The position numbers were made by a program, and so were the translations under genes. A stretch of DNA of 34,960 nt, from assembly GCF_002811985.1 (NCBI RefSeq), contig NZ_NPDU01000047.1, forward strand, positions 1-34,960. Reading direction: 5' to 3'. Positions 17,332-32,384 of the stretch are shown here, in pieces. How positions within the stretch are numbered: the first letter of the stretch is position 1; every line of letters begins with the position of its first letter. The notes under the pieces were generated by a model. It searched no databases. It was not told where the DNA came from and was given only the letters and a program-made list of their open reading frames with translations. Source of the DNA: Leptospira adleri. GTDB taxonomy: Bacteria; Spirochaetota; Leptospiria; Leptospirales; Leptospiraceae.

Positions 17332-18012
17332 ATGGATTTAAAGGCTGGATATCTCCGGTCTTCCATCGGGAGAAAAACTCTCGTGGCAGTAACCGGACTT
17401 GTTTATTTCGGCTTTGTTGTTGTTCATATGCTGGGGAATCTTCAGATCTTCCTCGGACAAGAAAAAATCAACGCATATGGCCAAGCGCTTAGGGACATCG
17501 CCCCCCTTCTCTGGGTAGCCAGAATCATTCTGATCGTAAGCTTTATCATTCACGTTTACTACGCGATAACGCTCTCAATTGAAAACAAAAAAGCCCGTCC
17601 CGTTCCCTATTCGAAGCAGAATACGGTGCAAGCGACCCTTGCATCAAGAACCATGGCTCTTACGGGTCTTTTGATTCTCTCCTTTCTCACCTATCACCTT
17701 CTCCATTTCACGTTAGGCGTAACCAATCCGGATCATTTTGCGATGACCGATTCGAAGGGAAGACACGACGTGTTTACGATGGTCATCCTCGGTTTTCAAA
17801 ATCCGATCGTTACAGGTTCTTATATCTTCGCGATGGTTTTACTCGCATCGCATATCAGCCACGGCGTCGCGAGCGTGTTTCAAACCTTGGGTTTGAGCAC
17901 TCCGTCCTTGAGCGGAAAGATCAAAGCCGGAGCGATCCTCTTTGCTCTGATCATTTTCATAGGCAACACTTCTATCCCGCTTTCGATTTTGCTGGGATAC
18001 GTTCATCCGTAA
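17332..18012 (+). CDS. sdhC: Succinate dehydrogenase/fumarate reductase cytochrome b subunit
   Basis: Membrane anchor and haem-binding subunit of complex II, passing electrons between the iron-sulfur subunit and quinone. The 226 residues contain five hydrophobic segments (near 16-36, 58-80, 106-128, 158-180 and 198-222), fitting the single-subunit type B anchor (Bacillus/Wolinella style), so no separate sdhD is expected and none is present. Candidate haem ligands are His32, His74, His122 or 125, and His174 or 177. The ATG is preceded by AGGAG (17319-17323). It heads sdhC-sdhA-sdhB, 18 bases ahead of sdhA. Confidence 0.93.
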   Translation: MDLKAGYLRSSIGRKTLVAVTGLVYFGFVVVHMLGNLQIFLGQEKINAYGQALRDIAPLLWVARIILIVSFIIHVYYAITLSIENKKARPVPYSKQNTVQATLASRTMALTGLLILSFLTYHLLHFTLGVTNPDHFAMTDSKGRHDVFTMVILGFQNPIVTGSYIFAMVLLASHISHGVASVFQTLGLSTPSLSGKIKAGAILFALIIFIGNTSIPLSILLGYVHP

Positions 18013-18030
18013 TTTTTTGGAGAAACTTTC

Positions 18031-19943
<1,913 letters not shown>

Positions 19944-19944
<1 letters not shown>

Positions 19945-20675
19945 TGGATCTGAAACTCAAAGTCTGGAGACAAAAGAGCGCAGAAGAAAAGGGAAAGATC
20001 GTAGACTACGACGCAAAGGATATTTCTCCGAACATGTCTTTTTTGGAGATGTTGGACGTGGTCAACGAAGAACTCATCGTAAAGGGAGAGGAGCCGATCG
20101 CGTTCGAACACGATTGCAGGGAAGGAATCTGCGGTTCGTGCAACCTGATGATCAACGGACAAGCGCACGGTCCGCACCAAGGCGTGACGACTTGCCAGCT
20201 TCACATGCGTTCGTTCAAGGACGGAGACACCGTCTACGTGGAACCATGGAGAGCGAAAGCGTTTCCCGTTCTCAAAGATCTCGTCGTAGACAGAAGCGCT
20301 TTTGATAGAATCATTCAGGCGGGCGGATTCGTAAGCATCAATACCGGAGGCGCTCCGGATGCAAACGCATTACCGATTCCTAAAGTAGATGCCGACATCG
20401 CAATGGATGCCGCGACTTGTATCGGTTGCGGAGCCTGCGTCGCTTCGTGTAAAAATGCGAGCGCGATGCTTTTCGTTTCTGCAAAGATCACTCACCTCGG
20501 ACTTTTACCGCAAGGAAAGGTGGAACAAAAGGATCGAGTGAAAAAGATGATCAACGCGATGGACAAAGAAGGTTTCGGAAACTGCACAAACCAATACGAG
20601 TGCGAAGCCGTTTGTCCGAAATCGATCAAAAGGGATTTTATCCGTACGATGAACAAGGATTTTATCCTTTCTTAA
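19944..20675 (+). CDS. sdhB: Succinate dehydrogenase/fumarate reductase iron-sulfur subunit
   Basis: Electron-transfer subunit of complex II. All three clusters are represented: [2Fe-2S] ligands Cys58, Cys63, Cys66 and Cys84 (CREGICGSC ... C); [4Fe-4S] ligands Cys159, Cys162 and Cys165 (CIGCGAC); and [3Fe-4S] ligands Cys169 or Cys214, Cys220 and Cys224 ([12 protein letters not shown]). The length of 243 is normal. The start ATG shares a base with the sdhA stop, so translation is coupled. A strong terminator follows 31 bases after the stop, closing the operon. Confidence 0.95.
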
Positions 20676-20704
20676 ACTTCTTCTTTGGATCAAAGAAGAA
20701 TCGC

Positions 20705-20733
20705 AAGCCGCCCCTCATAAAGGCGGCTTTTTT
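20705..20733 (+). terminator. Rho-independent terminator of the sdhCAB operon
   Basis: Stem AAGCCGCC (20705-20712) with GGCGGCTT (20722-20729), 9-base loop, and a T-tract 20728-20733. Confidence 0.92.
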
Positions 20734-20983
20734 GTGCATCCGGGAACGATTGGTTTTATAGCGAATGATCTTCAAAACGGGAGTTACAATATATTCTTCT
20801 CAAAATGGAAAAACCGATACAAAGTAAGACCTCATAGTCCGGTTATCATCGACCCCATTCCATCGTTTCGGTCAAAAACCGAAAACCAAAACCCGAGAAT
20901 CACTTTTTCATAATCAGCGAATTTAAGAAAAATTCAATTCCTTGTCGGACTTCTTTCAAATTCCACAAGTTCTCTTTTTACTT
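20734..20983. other. Convergent intergenic region
   Basis: Between the sdh terminator and the end of the minus-strand PLP enzyme gene. One small hairpin, TTTCGGT (20866-20872) with ACCGAAA (20878-20884), is present but has no following T-tract on either strand. No gene seen. Confidence 0.45.
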
Positions 20984-21979
20984 TCAAACTTTCTCTTCTT
21001 TGAGAGGTAAAAAAGAATCCAAAAAATTCCAAAGACCGCCTTGGTGGAGATACAGAATTCTTCCGGAAATTTCCGATCTCTCCATCTTCTTCCGAATCGA
21101 ATAGAGGGATTTTCCAGAATAAATCGGCTCGATCGGAACGGAATGTTTCCGATAGAATATATGATTGAATTCTAATATATTTGCGCTCGCGGAACCGAAT
21201 CCGTTCCCGTCTTCCGATGCCCAAATCGATTCTTCGTCGATTTCAAATCCGGAAAAATTCAATTCTTCCTGTTTCTCCCTCAACCAGGGAATCATTTTCT
21301 TTTTATCAAGACCGACGGAGACTCCTGATACCGGAATCCTATCTCTAAAAAAATTCCGAGCGGACAACCAAGTCAAACCGGATCCGATATCGATCGCCAG
21401 ATGATCGAATTCTAAAATCGGAATCTGTTCCCAAAGTGAATTTAAACCCTGCGAGGCTTCCAATCCAAAACCGTATTCCGGAATCAAAGCTACGGCTTCA
21501 AAAGAAGAATTCGGATCCTGAAAAGAATTTTTATACTTCATTCGATATCGATTCTCGTCCGCTTCAGGATTTTCAGAGAAGTTCTTTTTTAGTTCAAGTA
21601 ATGCCGCCTTCCAATCGGAGCGAGACTGAAAAGTTTCCAGGACGTGCGAATTCTTTTTTACAATCTGAGCGTTCATGCTGATTCTTTTCGGATCTCGAGA
21701 ATAGGCGATCGTTCTTACATGATAACCGAATATTCGAAACAAGAGAGAAAAGGAAGCCACCAAGTTGCTGTGCAATTCTCCTTGTAAAATCACAGTACGG
21801 ATTCCTTTGCTTTCCATCTCGGAATGAATCCCGAAGAATTTTCGAAATTTCGTACCGATCCCGAACGCAAGTCGATCGTCTCTGAGAATCGAAATCCTTT
21901 GTTTCGAACGAACGATGACTTCTCTGATTTCCAAAGGACGCAAGAGAGAGTTGGTAAAAAAAGAAGCGAGAGGATTCAA
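20984..21979 (-). CDS. PLP-dependent ACC deaminase/D-cysteine desulfhydrase family protein
   Basis: A 331-residue fold type II pyridoxal-phosphate enzyme. Members deaminate 1-aminocyclopropane-1-carboxylate or release sulfide from D-cysteine. Features seen: ILRDDRL then GIGTKFRKFFG with Lys44 as the Schiff-base lysine (family usually GGNKxRK), the segment QGELHSN at 66-72 (usually GAVQSNH), the phosphate-binding loop GSGLTW at 199-204, EPIYSGKSLYSI and LHQGGL near the C-terminus (usually HTGG). These departures make substrate prediction unsafe; D-cysteine or a related beta-substituted amino acid is the general inference. No operon partner is evident. Confidence 0.8.
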   Translation of the reverse strand: MNPLASFFTNSLLRPLEIREVIVRSKQRISILRDDRLAFGIGTKFRKFFGIHSEMESKGIRTVILQGELHSNLVASFSLLFRIFGYHVRTIAYSRDPKRISMNAQIVKKNSHVLETFQSRSDWKAALLELKKNFSENPEADENRYRMKYKNSFQDPNSSFEAVALIPEYGFGLEASQGLNSLWEQIPILEFDHLAIDIGSGLTWLSARNFFRDRIPVSGVSVGLDKKKMIPWLREKQEELNFSGFEIDEESIWASEDGNGFGSASANILEFNHIFYRKHSVPIEPIYSGKSLYSIRKKMERSEISGRILYLHQGGLWNFLDSFLPLKEEKV

Positions 21980-22394
21980 AAAATATTTCCTTTGATTTTC
22001 GTTCGCTTAAAAAAAATCCATAGGATAAGAATTTCTAAAAAACTTACAAAAGGAAATTCAATTCCTGAGTTATTTTCAAAAAAGCATAATACCTTTGCTC
22101 GGTAAAATCCGTTGAATTCCAATGCCAAACCTTGGCCCTTCTCGATTCAAACCGTCGATCGGATTAGATCGAAAATGGATTAGAAAATCGATCCTCTCCG
22201 CTAAAATGTTTACGGGCGCGAATTAGAAGTTCATTCCAATTTCACTTCATTTAAAACGAAAAAAGCATTTCGCATAACAAAATGGCAAGGAAAAAGGAGC
22301 AAGACACAATTCCATTTCAGCCGAGGGCGCAAAAAGAAAAAAAGGCACGATTACGAAAGAAAATTACAAAACTTAAAAAAGCGCATCGAGTAAG
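21980..22394. other. Gene-free region between lepA and the PLP enzyme gene
   Basis: Contains the promoter side of the PLP enzyme gene and the 3' flank of lepA. The plus strand is strongly purine-rich from about 22260 to 22440. A plus-strand 90-codon frame (22282-22554) encodes a lysine/arginine-rich stretch and then runs antisense into lepA; it crosses the lepA terminator and is rejected. No palindrome of the GGAACT family here. Confidence 0.5.
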
Positions 22395-22424
22395 AAAAAA
22401 CGCCTCGAAACAGAGATCGAAGCG
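22395..22424 (-). terminator. Rho-independent terminator of lepA
   Basis: On the minus strand CGCTTCGA (22424-22417) pairs with TCGAGGCG (22408-22401), with one G-U pair and an 8-base loop, followed by TTTTTT (22400-22395). It lies just beyond the lepA stop. Confidence 0.75.
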
Positions 22425-22435
22425 CGGAAAAAATA

Positions 22436-24241
<1,806 letters not shown>

Positions 24242-24380
24242 TGAAAGGGCTCACTTCCGATGATTTCCTGCAAAGGCCTCCCCTGAAAAGCAAAATACGA
24301 GGTCCTTTTTCGGACTGAAAACGGAGAAAATCGTACCAAGACCCTTTTCTTTTCCGAATTTCATCCGGAAGGCGCCGGTT

Positions 24381-24666
24381 GAAAAGTAGGAACTCACACA
24401 TTTTAGAATCTGATCTTTGAAAAGTAGGAACTCACACATTTTAGAATCTGATCTTTGAAAAGTAGGAACTCACACATTTTAGAATCTGATCTTTGAAAAG
24501 TAGGAACTCACACATTTTAGAATCTGATCTTTGAAAAGTAGGAACTCACACATTTTAGAATCTGATCTTTGAAAAGTAGGAACTCACACATTTTAGAATC
24601 TGATCTTTAAAAAGTAGGAACTCACACATTTTAGAATCTGATCTTTAAAAAGTAGGAACTCACACA
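24381..24666. repeat. Tandem array of a 38-bp unit, seven full copies plus a partial one
   Basis: Seven head-to-tail 38-bp units start at 24381, 24419, 24457, 24495, 24533, 24571 and 24609, and a partial eighth (20 bases) starts at 24647. Each contains GTAGGAACTCACACA followed by TTTTAGAATCTGATCTTT. Units 1-6 are identical; unit 7 and the partial copy begin with A instead of G. Near-perfect identity implies recent expansion or contraction, i.e. a VNTR-type locus. It is not a CRISPR array, since there are no variable spacers. It lies 140 bases upstream of lepA (minus strand), probably in its promoter or leader region. Confidence 0.95.
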
Positions 24667-24907
24667 AAATACCCCAGATTTCTAAAAACTCGAAAAGACA
24701 AACGATCTCAAGAAACGCATTCTATATTTTGAATGTAACTGCGGATATCTTCTTTGTTTGTAGACCGTTCCTCGAACCAATTCTCCGAAAAACTCCTTCT
24801 TTCCATTTTCCATGAGATCGGATTTCCAGGAGCGGAAAAGAGCGAAATCGGAAAAATCTTCCGCGGAAGTCTTTCGACTTTTTCTTATCGGGCGTTCGCG
24901 ATTCTTC
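24667..24907. other. Intergenic region between the 38-bp array and the membrane protein gene
   Basis: About 240 bases with no convincing gene. It separates the lepA-upstream array from the 3' end of the minus-strand membrane protein gene. No clear terminator was identified. Confidence 0.45.
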
Positions 24908-25603
24908 TTACATGGGAAGAGGAATTTTAGAATTTCCTTCGATCAACAAAAAGAAAACGGCAAGAGCGCCTAAATAAACAGACATCGTCAAAAAGGCCCA
25001 GAGAACCTTTTCCGGAAGAGACGCGTATTCGGAAACGTGATACGCATAAGCGGTAAAAGCGCCAAGAATGAATTCAGGAACCAAAACAAAAACGGCGATA
25101 TGCCCGATCATAAAAACGTTTTTTGCAAACCAAACGGGAATGAGATAAGAAAATTCTTCCGAACCTAAAAAAATCAAAAACGCAACCAATCCTCCGATCA
25201 AATAACTCTGAATCGCAGGCGCGTCGGAAACCCTTTTCCGATAACGAATCGAGATAAACGTCGAAAGAAACAAAGGAATGACCCAAAGCCCCGCCATATA
25301 ACCGGAAACCGTTCCTATCTTTGGAAATCCGTCCGCCGGAAATTCCAAAGAACCTATCACCTGAGAGAGAAACCAATCGGGGAATATCTGAAAAAAACTT
25401 AAGGGAAGAAGAAAGAACCAGAGATCCATCCAACGTTCGTGAGTCCAGATGCTAGAAAAAAGAGGAAGTCCGGCGTTGTAAACAAGAACGATGCAGAACA
25501 TTCTCCAACCCGTGGAAAGATTTCCAGGACTCAAAAGAATGATTGCTGCGATGATCGTGAAGACAGTGTGAAAACCTAAGACGTGTTTTTCGGAGAGTTT
25601 CAT
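24908..25603 (-). CDS. Multipass membrane protein of unknown function
   Basis: The 231-residue product is strongly hydrophobic with about seven predicted membrane helices (near 9-26, 31-50, 60-78, 99-118, 131-152, 155-180 and 200-222), so it is an inner-membrane protein. Charged or polar residues inside or beside helices (SEEFSYLIPVWF, GHIAVFVLVPEF) could form a binding site, but no family signature is recognised. The layout recalls small carotenoid-cyclase-like or other seven-helix proteins; that is impression only. It is divergent from eno with a 278-base gap, so it has its own promoter. Confidence 0.8.
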   Translation of the reverse strand: MKLSEKHVLGFHTVFTIIAAIILLSPGNLSTGWRMFCIVLVYNAGLPLFSSIWTHERWMDLWFFLLPLSFFQIFPDWFLSQVIGSLEFPADGFPKIGTVSGYMAGLWVIPLFLSTFISIRYRKRVSDAPAIQSYLIGGLVAFLIFLGSEEFSYLIPVWFAKNVFMIGHIAVFVLVPEFILGAFTAYAYHVSEYASLPEKVLWAFLTMSVYLGALAVFFLLIEGNSKIPLPM

Positions 25604-25656
25604 AACGAGAAATCCAGTCGTTTCCTTTCAGGGTTTAGCTATAAGGAATCCGATGG

Positions 25657-25688
25657 AAGCGGGCAATTCATTTTTTCGTTTCCCGCTT
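25657..25688. other. Hairpin in the divergent region before eno
   Basis: Arms AAGCGGG (25657-25663) and CCCGCTT (25682-25688) enclose an 18-base loop. No T-tract follows, so it is not a clear terminator. It may be an operator-like or leader structure between the divergent membrane-protein gene and eno. Confidence 0.3.
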
Positions 25689-25863
25689 GATTTATTCGAT
25701 ATGGAGCGTTTAATAACCCTGACTCTGATTCGGAAGCCGGAAATTCAAGGCTCCAATGCAAAACAAAATCCGATTCTTTATGATTTTCGTTTTTTAGAAT
25801 TCAAAATCGGAATCCGTTTTTGCTTTTGCGGTCTCTTTCCACTTTCGACAGACACAAACATAG

Positions 25864-27180
<1,317 letters not shown>

Positions 27181-27183
27181 GAA

Positions 27184-27208
27184 TTCGGCTCGATTTTTTC
27201 GAGCCGAA
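27184..27208. terminator. Perfect hairpin between eno and the FtsB-like gene
   Basis: Arms TTCGGCTCGA (27184-27193) and TCGAGCCGAA (27199-27208) are perfectly complementary around a T5 loop, 3 bases after the eno stop. No U-tract follows, so it may act as a partial terminator, an mRNA-stabilising 3' end or a processing site that lowers expression of the downstream genes. Confidence 0.55.
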
Positions 27209-27271
27209 CATTGTGGAGTAAAAGTTCTACGAAGTAAAAAAGGAATTTAAGAATCTTTATAAACTTTAACT

Positions 27272-27730
<459 letters not shown>

Positions 27731-27745
27731 AGGAAAGGTTCAGGA

Positions 27746-28339
<594 letters not shown>

Positions 28340-28352
28340 TCGGATTTTTCTC

Positions 28353-28712
28353 TTGTCCAAGTCCGTTTCTCTCAATGACTTTTTAAAAGAATTTTTAGCC
28401 GCGCCCCAAAAGGGAAGAAACGCGGAAGAGGATCAGAAGTTAAACGAACTCTTCCTTGAATTTGCTTCCCTCCTTTTTTTAGAAGGAGAGGAGGAAGAAG
28501 AATCCAAGGAAGAAGTTTTGTTAAAAGACATCGGTTCCTTCGAGCTGGACGAATTCGTAAATTTTTATCTTTCCGATATGCACCCGGAAGATTCCGGAAT
28601 CGTGAAAAGAGGGATCGACTTTTTAAAAAGAATGCATAAATTCTTAAAAAAATCTACGCACGCAAACAAAGAACAACTCGCAGATTGGGACGAATTCTTT
28701 CAAGAACTCTGA
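28353..28712 (+). CDS. Small acidic protein of unknown function
   Basis: A 119-residue protein without recognisable family. It is acidic and helical, with a charged run EGEEEEESKEE in the middle and a C-terminal part suited to a short helical bundle (FVNFYLSDMHPEDSGIVKRG, then FLKRMHKFLKKS). The only suitable start is TTG at 28353, 13 bases after the clpP stop, with a poor ribosome-binding site, so translation may depend on coupling to clpP. Coding status is supported by its position in a tightly spaced gene run. A cytoplasmic accessory role is possible but not shown. Confidence 0.65.
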   Translation: MSKSVSLNDFLKEFLAAPQKGRNAEEDQKLNELFLEFASLLFLEGEEEEESKEEVLLKDIGSFELDEFVNFYLSDMHPEDSGIVKRGIDFLKRMHKFLKKSTHANKEQLADWDEFFQEL

Positions 28713-28738
28713 CGGTCTAAGTAAGGATCCTTCCTGAA

Positions 28739-29752
<1,014 letters not shown>

Positions 29753-29759
29753 TTTTCCA

Positions 29760-30323
29760 TTGCAGATGAACTCCTTCAAAAAGAAACCTCTCGAAAAAGA
29801 AAAGCTGACCAAACCTCCGGGGGCTTCCTTCTTCATCGTGATCGCGTATGAAGACGCGGAAATGTTTTATTCGATCAAAGCAAGAACCGAAAAAAAATTC
29901 TCGGCGACCTTATATGAAAGTAATCCGATGCCTACTTGGAAAGATCCGGAAGCCGACCTTTGGAATCATTTTCCCGGAAGGCATACGAAAATTCTTTCCT
30001 TCAAAAGAAGAATTCATAGGGAAGAACTTCCTTCCATTCAGAAGGAATGTTTGGCGATTCAGAACGCCGCTCTTGAAAAAGACAGCGGAATTCGAATTTT
30101 TCCAGGTTATCTCTGTAGCCATTCCGTCGTGATGTCATCCATTCGGGACGACTTTCATAGAATTTATCTTTTCAACGGAGTTTACGCTGAAACCGTCTAC
30201 AACTACCAGAAACAGAAAATGGTGAGCCGTGAAACCTCCCCTCCTTTTTTCAAAACCCCGGAAGCGATCTATTTTTTTACGAGCCTAAGAGAATCCTATG
30301 TTCAAAACATTACAAAAAACTAA
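29760..30323 (+). CDS. DUF4416 family protein
   Basis: The 187-residue product fits the DUF4416 pattern found mostly in spirochaetes and deep-branching bacteria: a central [24 protein letters not shown], then the strong signature [27 protein letters not shown] and an ending [17 protein letters not shown]. The family function is unknown; some members carry conserved tyrosines and histidines that suggest an enzyme, but none is shown. This copy is divergent. Its last codons overlap the lipoprotein gene start by 26 bases, so the two are coupled. Confidence 0.75.
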   Translation: MQMNSFKKKPLEKEKLTKPPGASFFIVIAYEDAEMFYSIKARTEKKFSATLYESNPMPTWKDPEADLWNHFPGRHTKILSFKRRIHREELPSIQKECLAIQNAALEKDSGIRIFPGYLCSHSVVMSSIRDDFHRIYLFNGVYAETVYNYQKQKMVSRETSPPFFKTPEAIYFFTSLRESYVQNITKN

Positions 30324-30870
30324 TTCTTTACTTTTTCTTTTTTTCGCGACTTTAGTGATAAATTGCGCTCCTCAAAAATTGGAGATCGTTTCCGTTACAC
30401 TCTGCGATCATTTCAATCGCGCCGGAGAATGCCTCGAACCTGTGGAAAAAAATCACCACTACAAGGTGGAAATTCCGAACTCAAAAAAGCCAGACACTTG
30501 GGAAAAATTTGCAAACTACCTTTACTTTCACGCAAGGGAAACTCCCGGTTTTATTCTTAGATTCAATCGTAAACTTCTTCCCTCGGAAGCGAAAGCGATC
30601 AAGGATTCTTATTTTGCCACAATGAGTCTTTCCGGTACCGTGGAAAGAATGGAAGGTTTTGAGATGGGTGAAGATTGGATCGGCTCGTTTCAGTATCTTG
30701 GTTCGATGATCAAGGATAAACTCAAAAAGGAAAATCGACTCGGTTCTTTTCCATATACGAATACGGTCTTTCCTGCGGAAGTGGAGTTCAAATTCAACTC
30801 TTCTCTTTTCGAAGGTGAAGAAAAAACAAAAATCAATTTGAGTTTTACGGTGTTGCCTCCCGAGAAATGA
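30298..30870 (+). CDS. Lipoprotein of unknown function
   Basis: A 190-residue lipoprotein: signal peptide to lipobox TLVINC with lipidated Cys23. The mature part has two further cysteines (TLCDHF and GECLEP), a helical section ([16 protein letters not shown]), then a beta-rich C-terminal half ending [12 protein letters not shown]. No known family. It is encoded in a frame overlapping the end of the DUF4416 gene and closes the plus-strand run. The repeat module directly after it contains hairpins that may help end transcription. Confidence 0.8.
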   Translation: MFKTLQKTNSLLFLFFATLVINCAPQKLEIVSVTLCDHFNRAGECLEPVEKNHHYKVEIPNSKKPDTWEKFANYLYFHARETPGFILRFNRKLLPSEAKAIKDSYFATMSLSGTVERMEGFEMGEDWIGSFQYLGSMIKDKLKKENRLGSFPYTNTVFPAEVEFKFNSSLFEGEEKTKINLSFTVLPPEK

Positions 30871-30880
30871 GGAGAAAAAT

Positions 30881-31216
30881 TCCGACGCCCTTGTCGGAAC
30901 TACGACTATCCACCGTAAAAGTCGCGCGCCCCACCCTGATCTTGGGTGGAGGGGTGGGAGGTGGAAAACATGGGAGATTCCTCTCTATCAAAAATATTGA
31001 ATACTGTCAAATGCGATCCTTTCGACGCCCTTGTCGGAACTACGACAGTCCACCGTAAAAGTCGCGCGCCCCACCCTGATCTTGGGTGGAGGGGTGATGA
31101 GCGACTCATAGGGAGCGAATCATTGAGTTTCGGCGGGAACTCGGGAGATTTCCTCTATCAAAAATATTGAATACTGTCAAGTGCGATCCTTTCGCCGATC
31201 TTGTCGGAACTACGAC
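30881..31216. repeat. Duplicated repeat module with a third partial copy
   Basis: A 76-base block starting GACGCCCTTGTCGGAACTAC is present at 30881-30956 and again at 31021-31096 with about two differences. Each is followed by a variable stretch and a second conserved block (about 50 bases, containing AAAAATATTGAATACTGTCA) at 30972-31020 and 31143-31190. A third start (TTGTCGGAACTACGAC) is at 31201-31216. Within each first block, CCACCC...GGGTGG forms a hairpin (30931-30949 and 31071-31089), and GTCGGAACTACGAC is a palindrome. The module lies between convergent genes. Confidence 0.85.
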
Positions 31217-31231
31217 CGCTCTTCCAGAGGA

Positions 31232-31978
31232 TCAAATTCTCAAAAACAGATCGGCAGGATTTAAAAAGATCGTAGAAGGTTCCACGCCCAAAGCCAACCA
31301 AGCGGTCAGTCCCAAAACGACGGCCGAAACCGCGGGAATCAAAAGGTTATCGTCGATCAGTCCGTTCCAATACGTTCCACAATAGAGTTCAGTCACGGCG
31401 GAAATCAAAATCGCGGGAATTAAGAATATAAAGTTATTATAAAATACGAAGCCTTCAGCCTTGAGAAAATTCTGCTTTCCATAAGTATCGGATAGAAACA
31501 TAAAAAGAAAACCGACGATCGCACACGCGAATATAAACGCCAAAATTCCCTCCACGGACTTGCCGTTGGAAAATCTTCTTCTCCCGTAAAACGTTCCGAC
31601 CCAGGCTGCGGTAGGATCTCCGATCACAAGAAAGAGCATGGAAAGAATGGAAATCTCCGGAGGAAAAAGAAAGACCACAAACGTACAGGAAAGAAAATAC
31701 GGAAGCGTTCCGTTGAGTCTAGTTTTCTCCTCTTCTTTCATCAAAACCCCGGCAATCGAAAGAAAGAATTTTTGAAAACCCGGAAAACGAAATCGAAGAT
31801 ATTCGAGCAAAAGAATAATTCCCAAACAAACAACGAGAGTCACCGAAATTACTGCGCGCGTTGCGTTCACAAGACCGAAGGATCCTTGAAAGACGTCCTG
31901 GTAATAACAGACGGGAACAATCAATCCGAGGAGATGCCAGAGTTTACGCGCATAATTGAATCGAACCGAATTAGTCAC
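31232..31978 (-). CDS. Dolichol/phytol kinase-like membrane enzyme
   Basis: A 248-residue multipass membrane protein of the dolichol kinase/phytol kinase/phosphatidate cytidylyltransferase-like superfamily, CTP-dependent lipid kinases. The signature GDPTAAWVG is at 120-128, GKSVEG at 139-144, followed by TELYCGTYWNGLIDDNLLIP at 196-215, matching the conserved E and D-N region. About seven membrane helices are predicted. The substrate may be a polyprenol, phytol or diacylglycerol; the sequence does not decide. Its stop lies within about 20 bases of the last repeat unit. The STAS gene is 7 bases upstream on the same strand. Confidence 0.85.
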   Translation of the reverse strand: MTNSVRFNYARKLWHLLGLIVPVCYYQDVFQGSFGLVNATRAVISVTLVVCLGIILLLEYLRFRFPGFQKFFLSIAGVLMKEEEKTRLNGTLPYFLSCTFVVFLFPPEISILSMLFLVIGDPTAAWVGTFYGRRRFSNGKSVEGILAFIFACAIVGFLFMFLSDTYGKQNFLKAEGFVFYNNFIFLIPAILISAVTELYCGTYWNGLIDDNLLIPAVSAVVLGLTAWLALGVEPSTIFLNPADLFLRI

Positions 31979-31985
31979 TTGTTTC

Positions 31986-32339
31986 CTACCTATTTTTCAT
32001 CGTCATTTTTAAGGCTGATTCTTCATCGGGAGCGATCAAAAAGAGGCCGTTGAGAGCCGCCATCTTAATCGCATTCTTCACGGAATCGGTCGGATGAATC
32101 AGGACCAATTTATTCCGAGAAGTAAAACTCAACTGATTCATTTCTTTGAGAGATTGAATTCCTCTGGAAGAAATCAAACTCACCTCTTCTAGATCTAAGA
32201 TCACCGGACCGGACCGGATCGAATCGGAAAGTTGATCCCGGAATTTTTTTTCAGTAAATGAGTTGATGGAACCCTGGAGCTTCATAACCTGAACGTTGTC
32301 GATTTTCTCCGTAGAAATGATGATTTCATTCAGGATCAT
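31986..32339 (-). CDS. STAS-domain protein (anti-sigma factor antagonist type)
   Basis: A 117-residue single STAS domain, as in SpoIIAA/RsbV-type anti-sigma antagonists, which are switched by phosphorylation. The strand-loop LEEVSLISSRGIQSL (51-64) corresponds to the phosphorylation loop, with the Ser57-Ser58 pair; the usual Asp before the serines is replaced by Ile56. The rest follows the family (VQVMKLQGSINSFTE, then KLVLIHPTDSVKNAIKMAAL). No anti-sigma kinase or sigma factor lies beside it, so its partner is unknown. It is 7 bases ahead of the kinase-like gene and diverges from the plus-strand membrane protein gene by 45 bases. Confidence 0.88.
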   Translation of the reverse strand: MILNEIIISTEKIDNVQVMKLQGSINSFTEKKFRDQLSDSIRSGPVILDLEEVSLISSRGIQSLKEMNQLSFTSRNKLVLIHPTDSVKNAIKMAALNGLFLIAPDEESALKMTMKNR

Positions 32340-32384
32340 AGTGGCTCGGAAAGACAGTCTATAAGCGTTTCTTCCCTACGACAA

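Noticed and set aside
24381..24666. CRISPR-like repeat array
   Set aside because: Repeats follow one another without variable spacers and no cas gene is present; it is a tandem repeat.
30867..31170. Small frames in the duplicated module on both strands
   Set aside because: They consist of the repeat blocks (for example the minus-strand frame repeats its own ends) and lack gene features.
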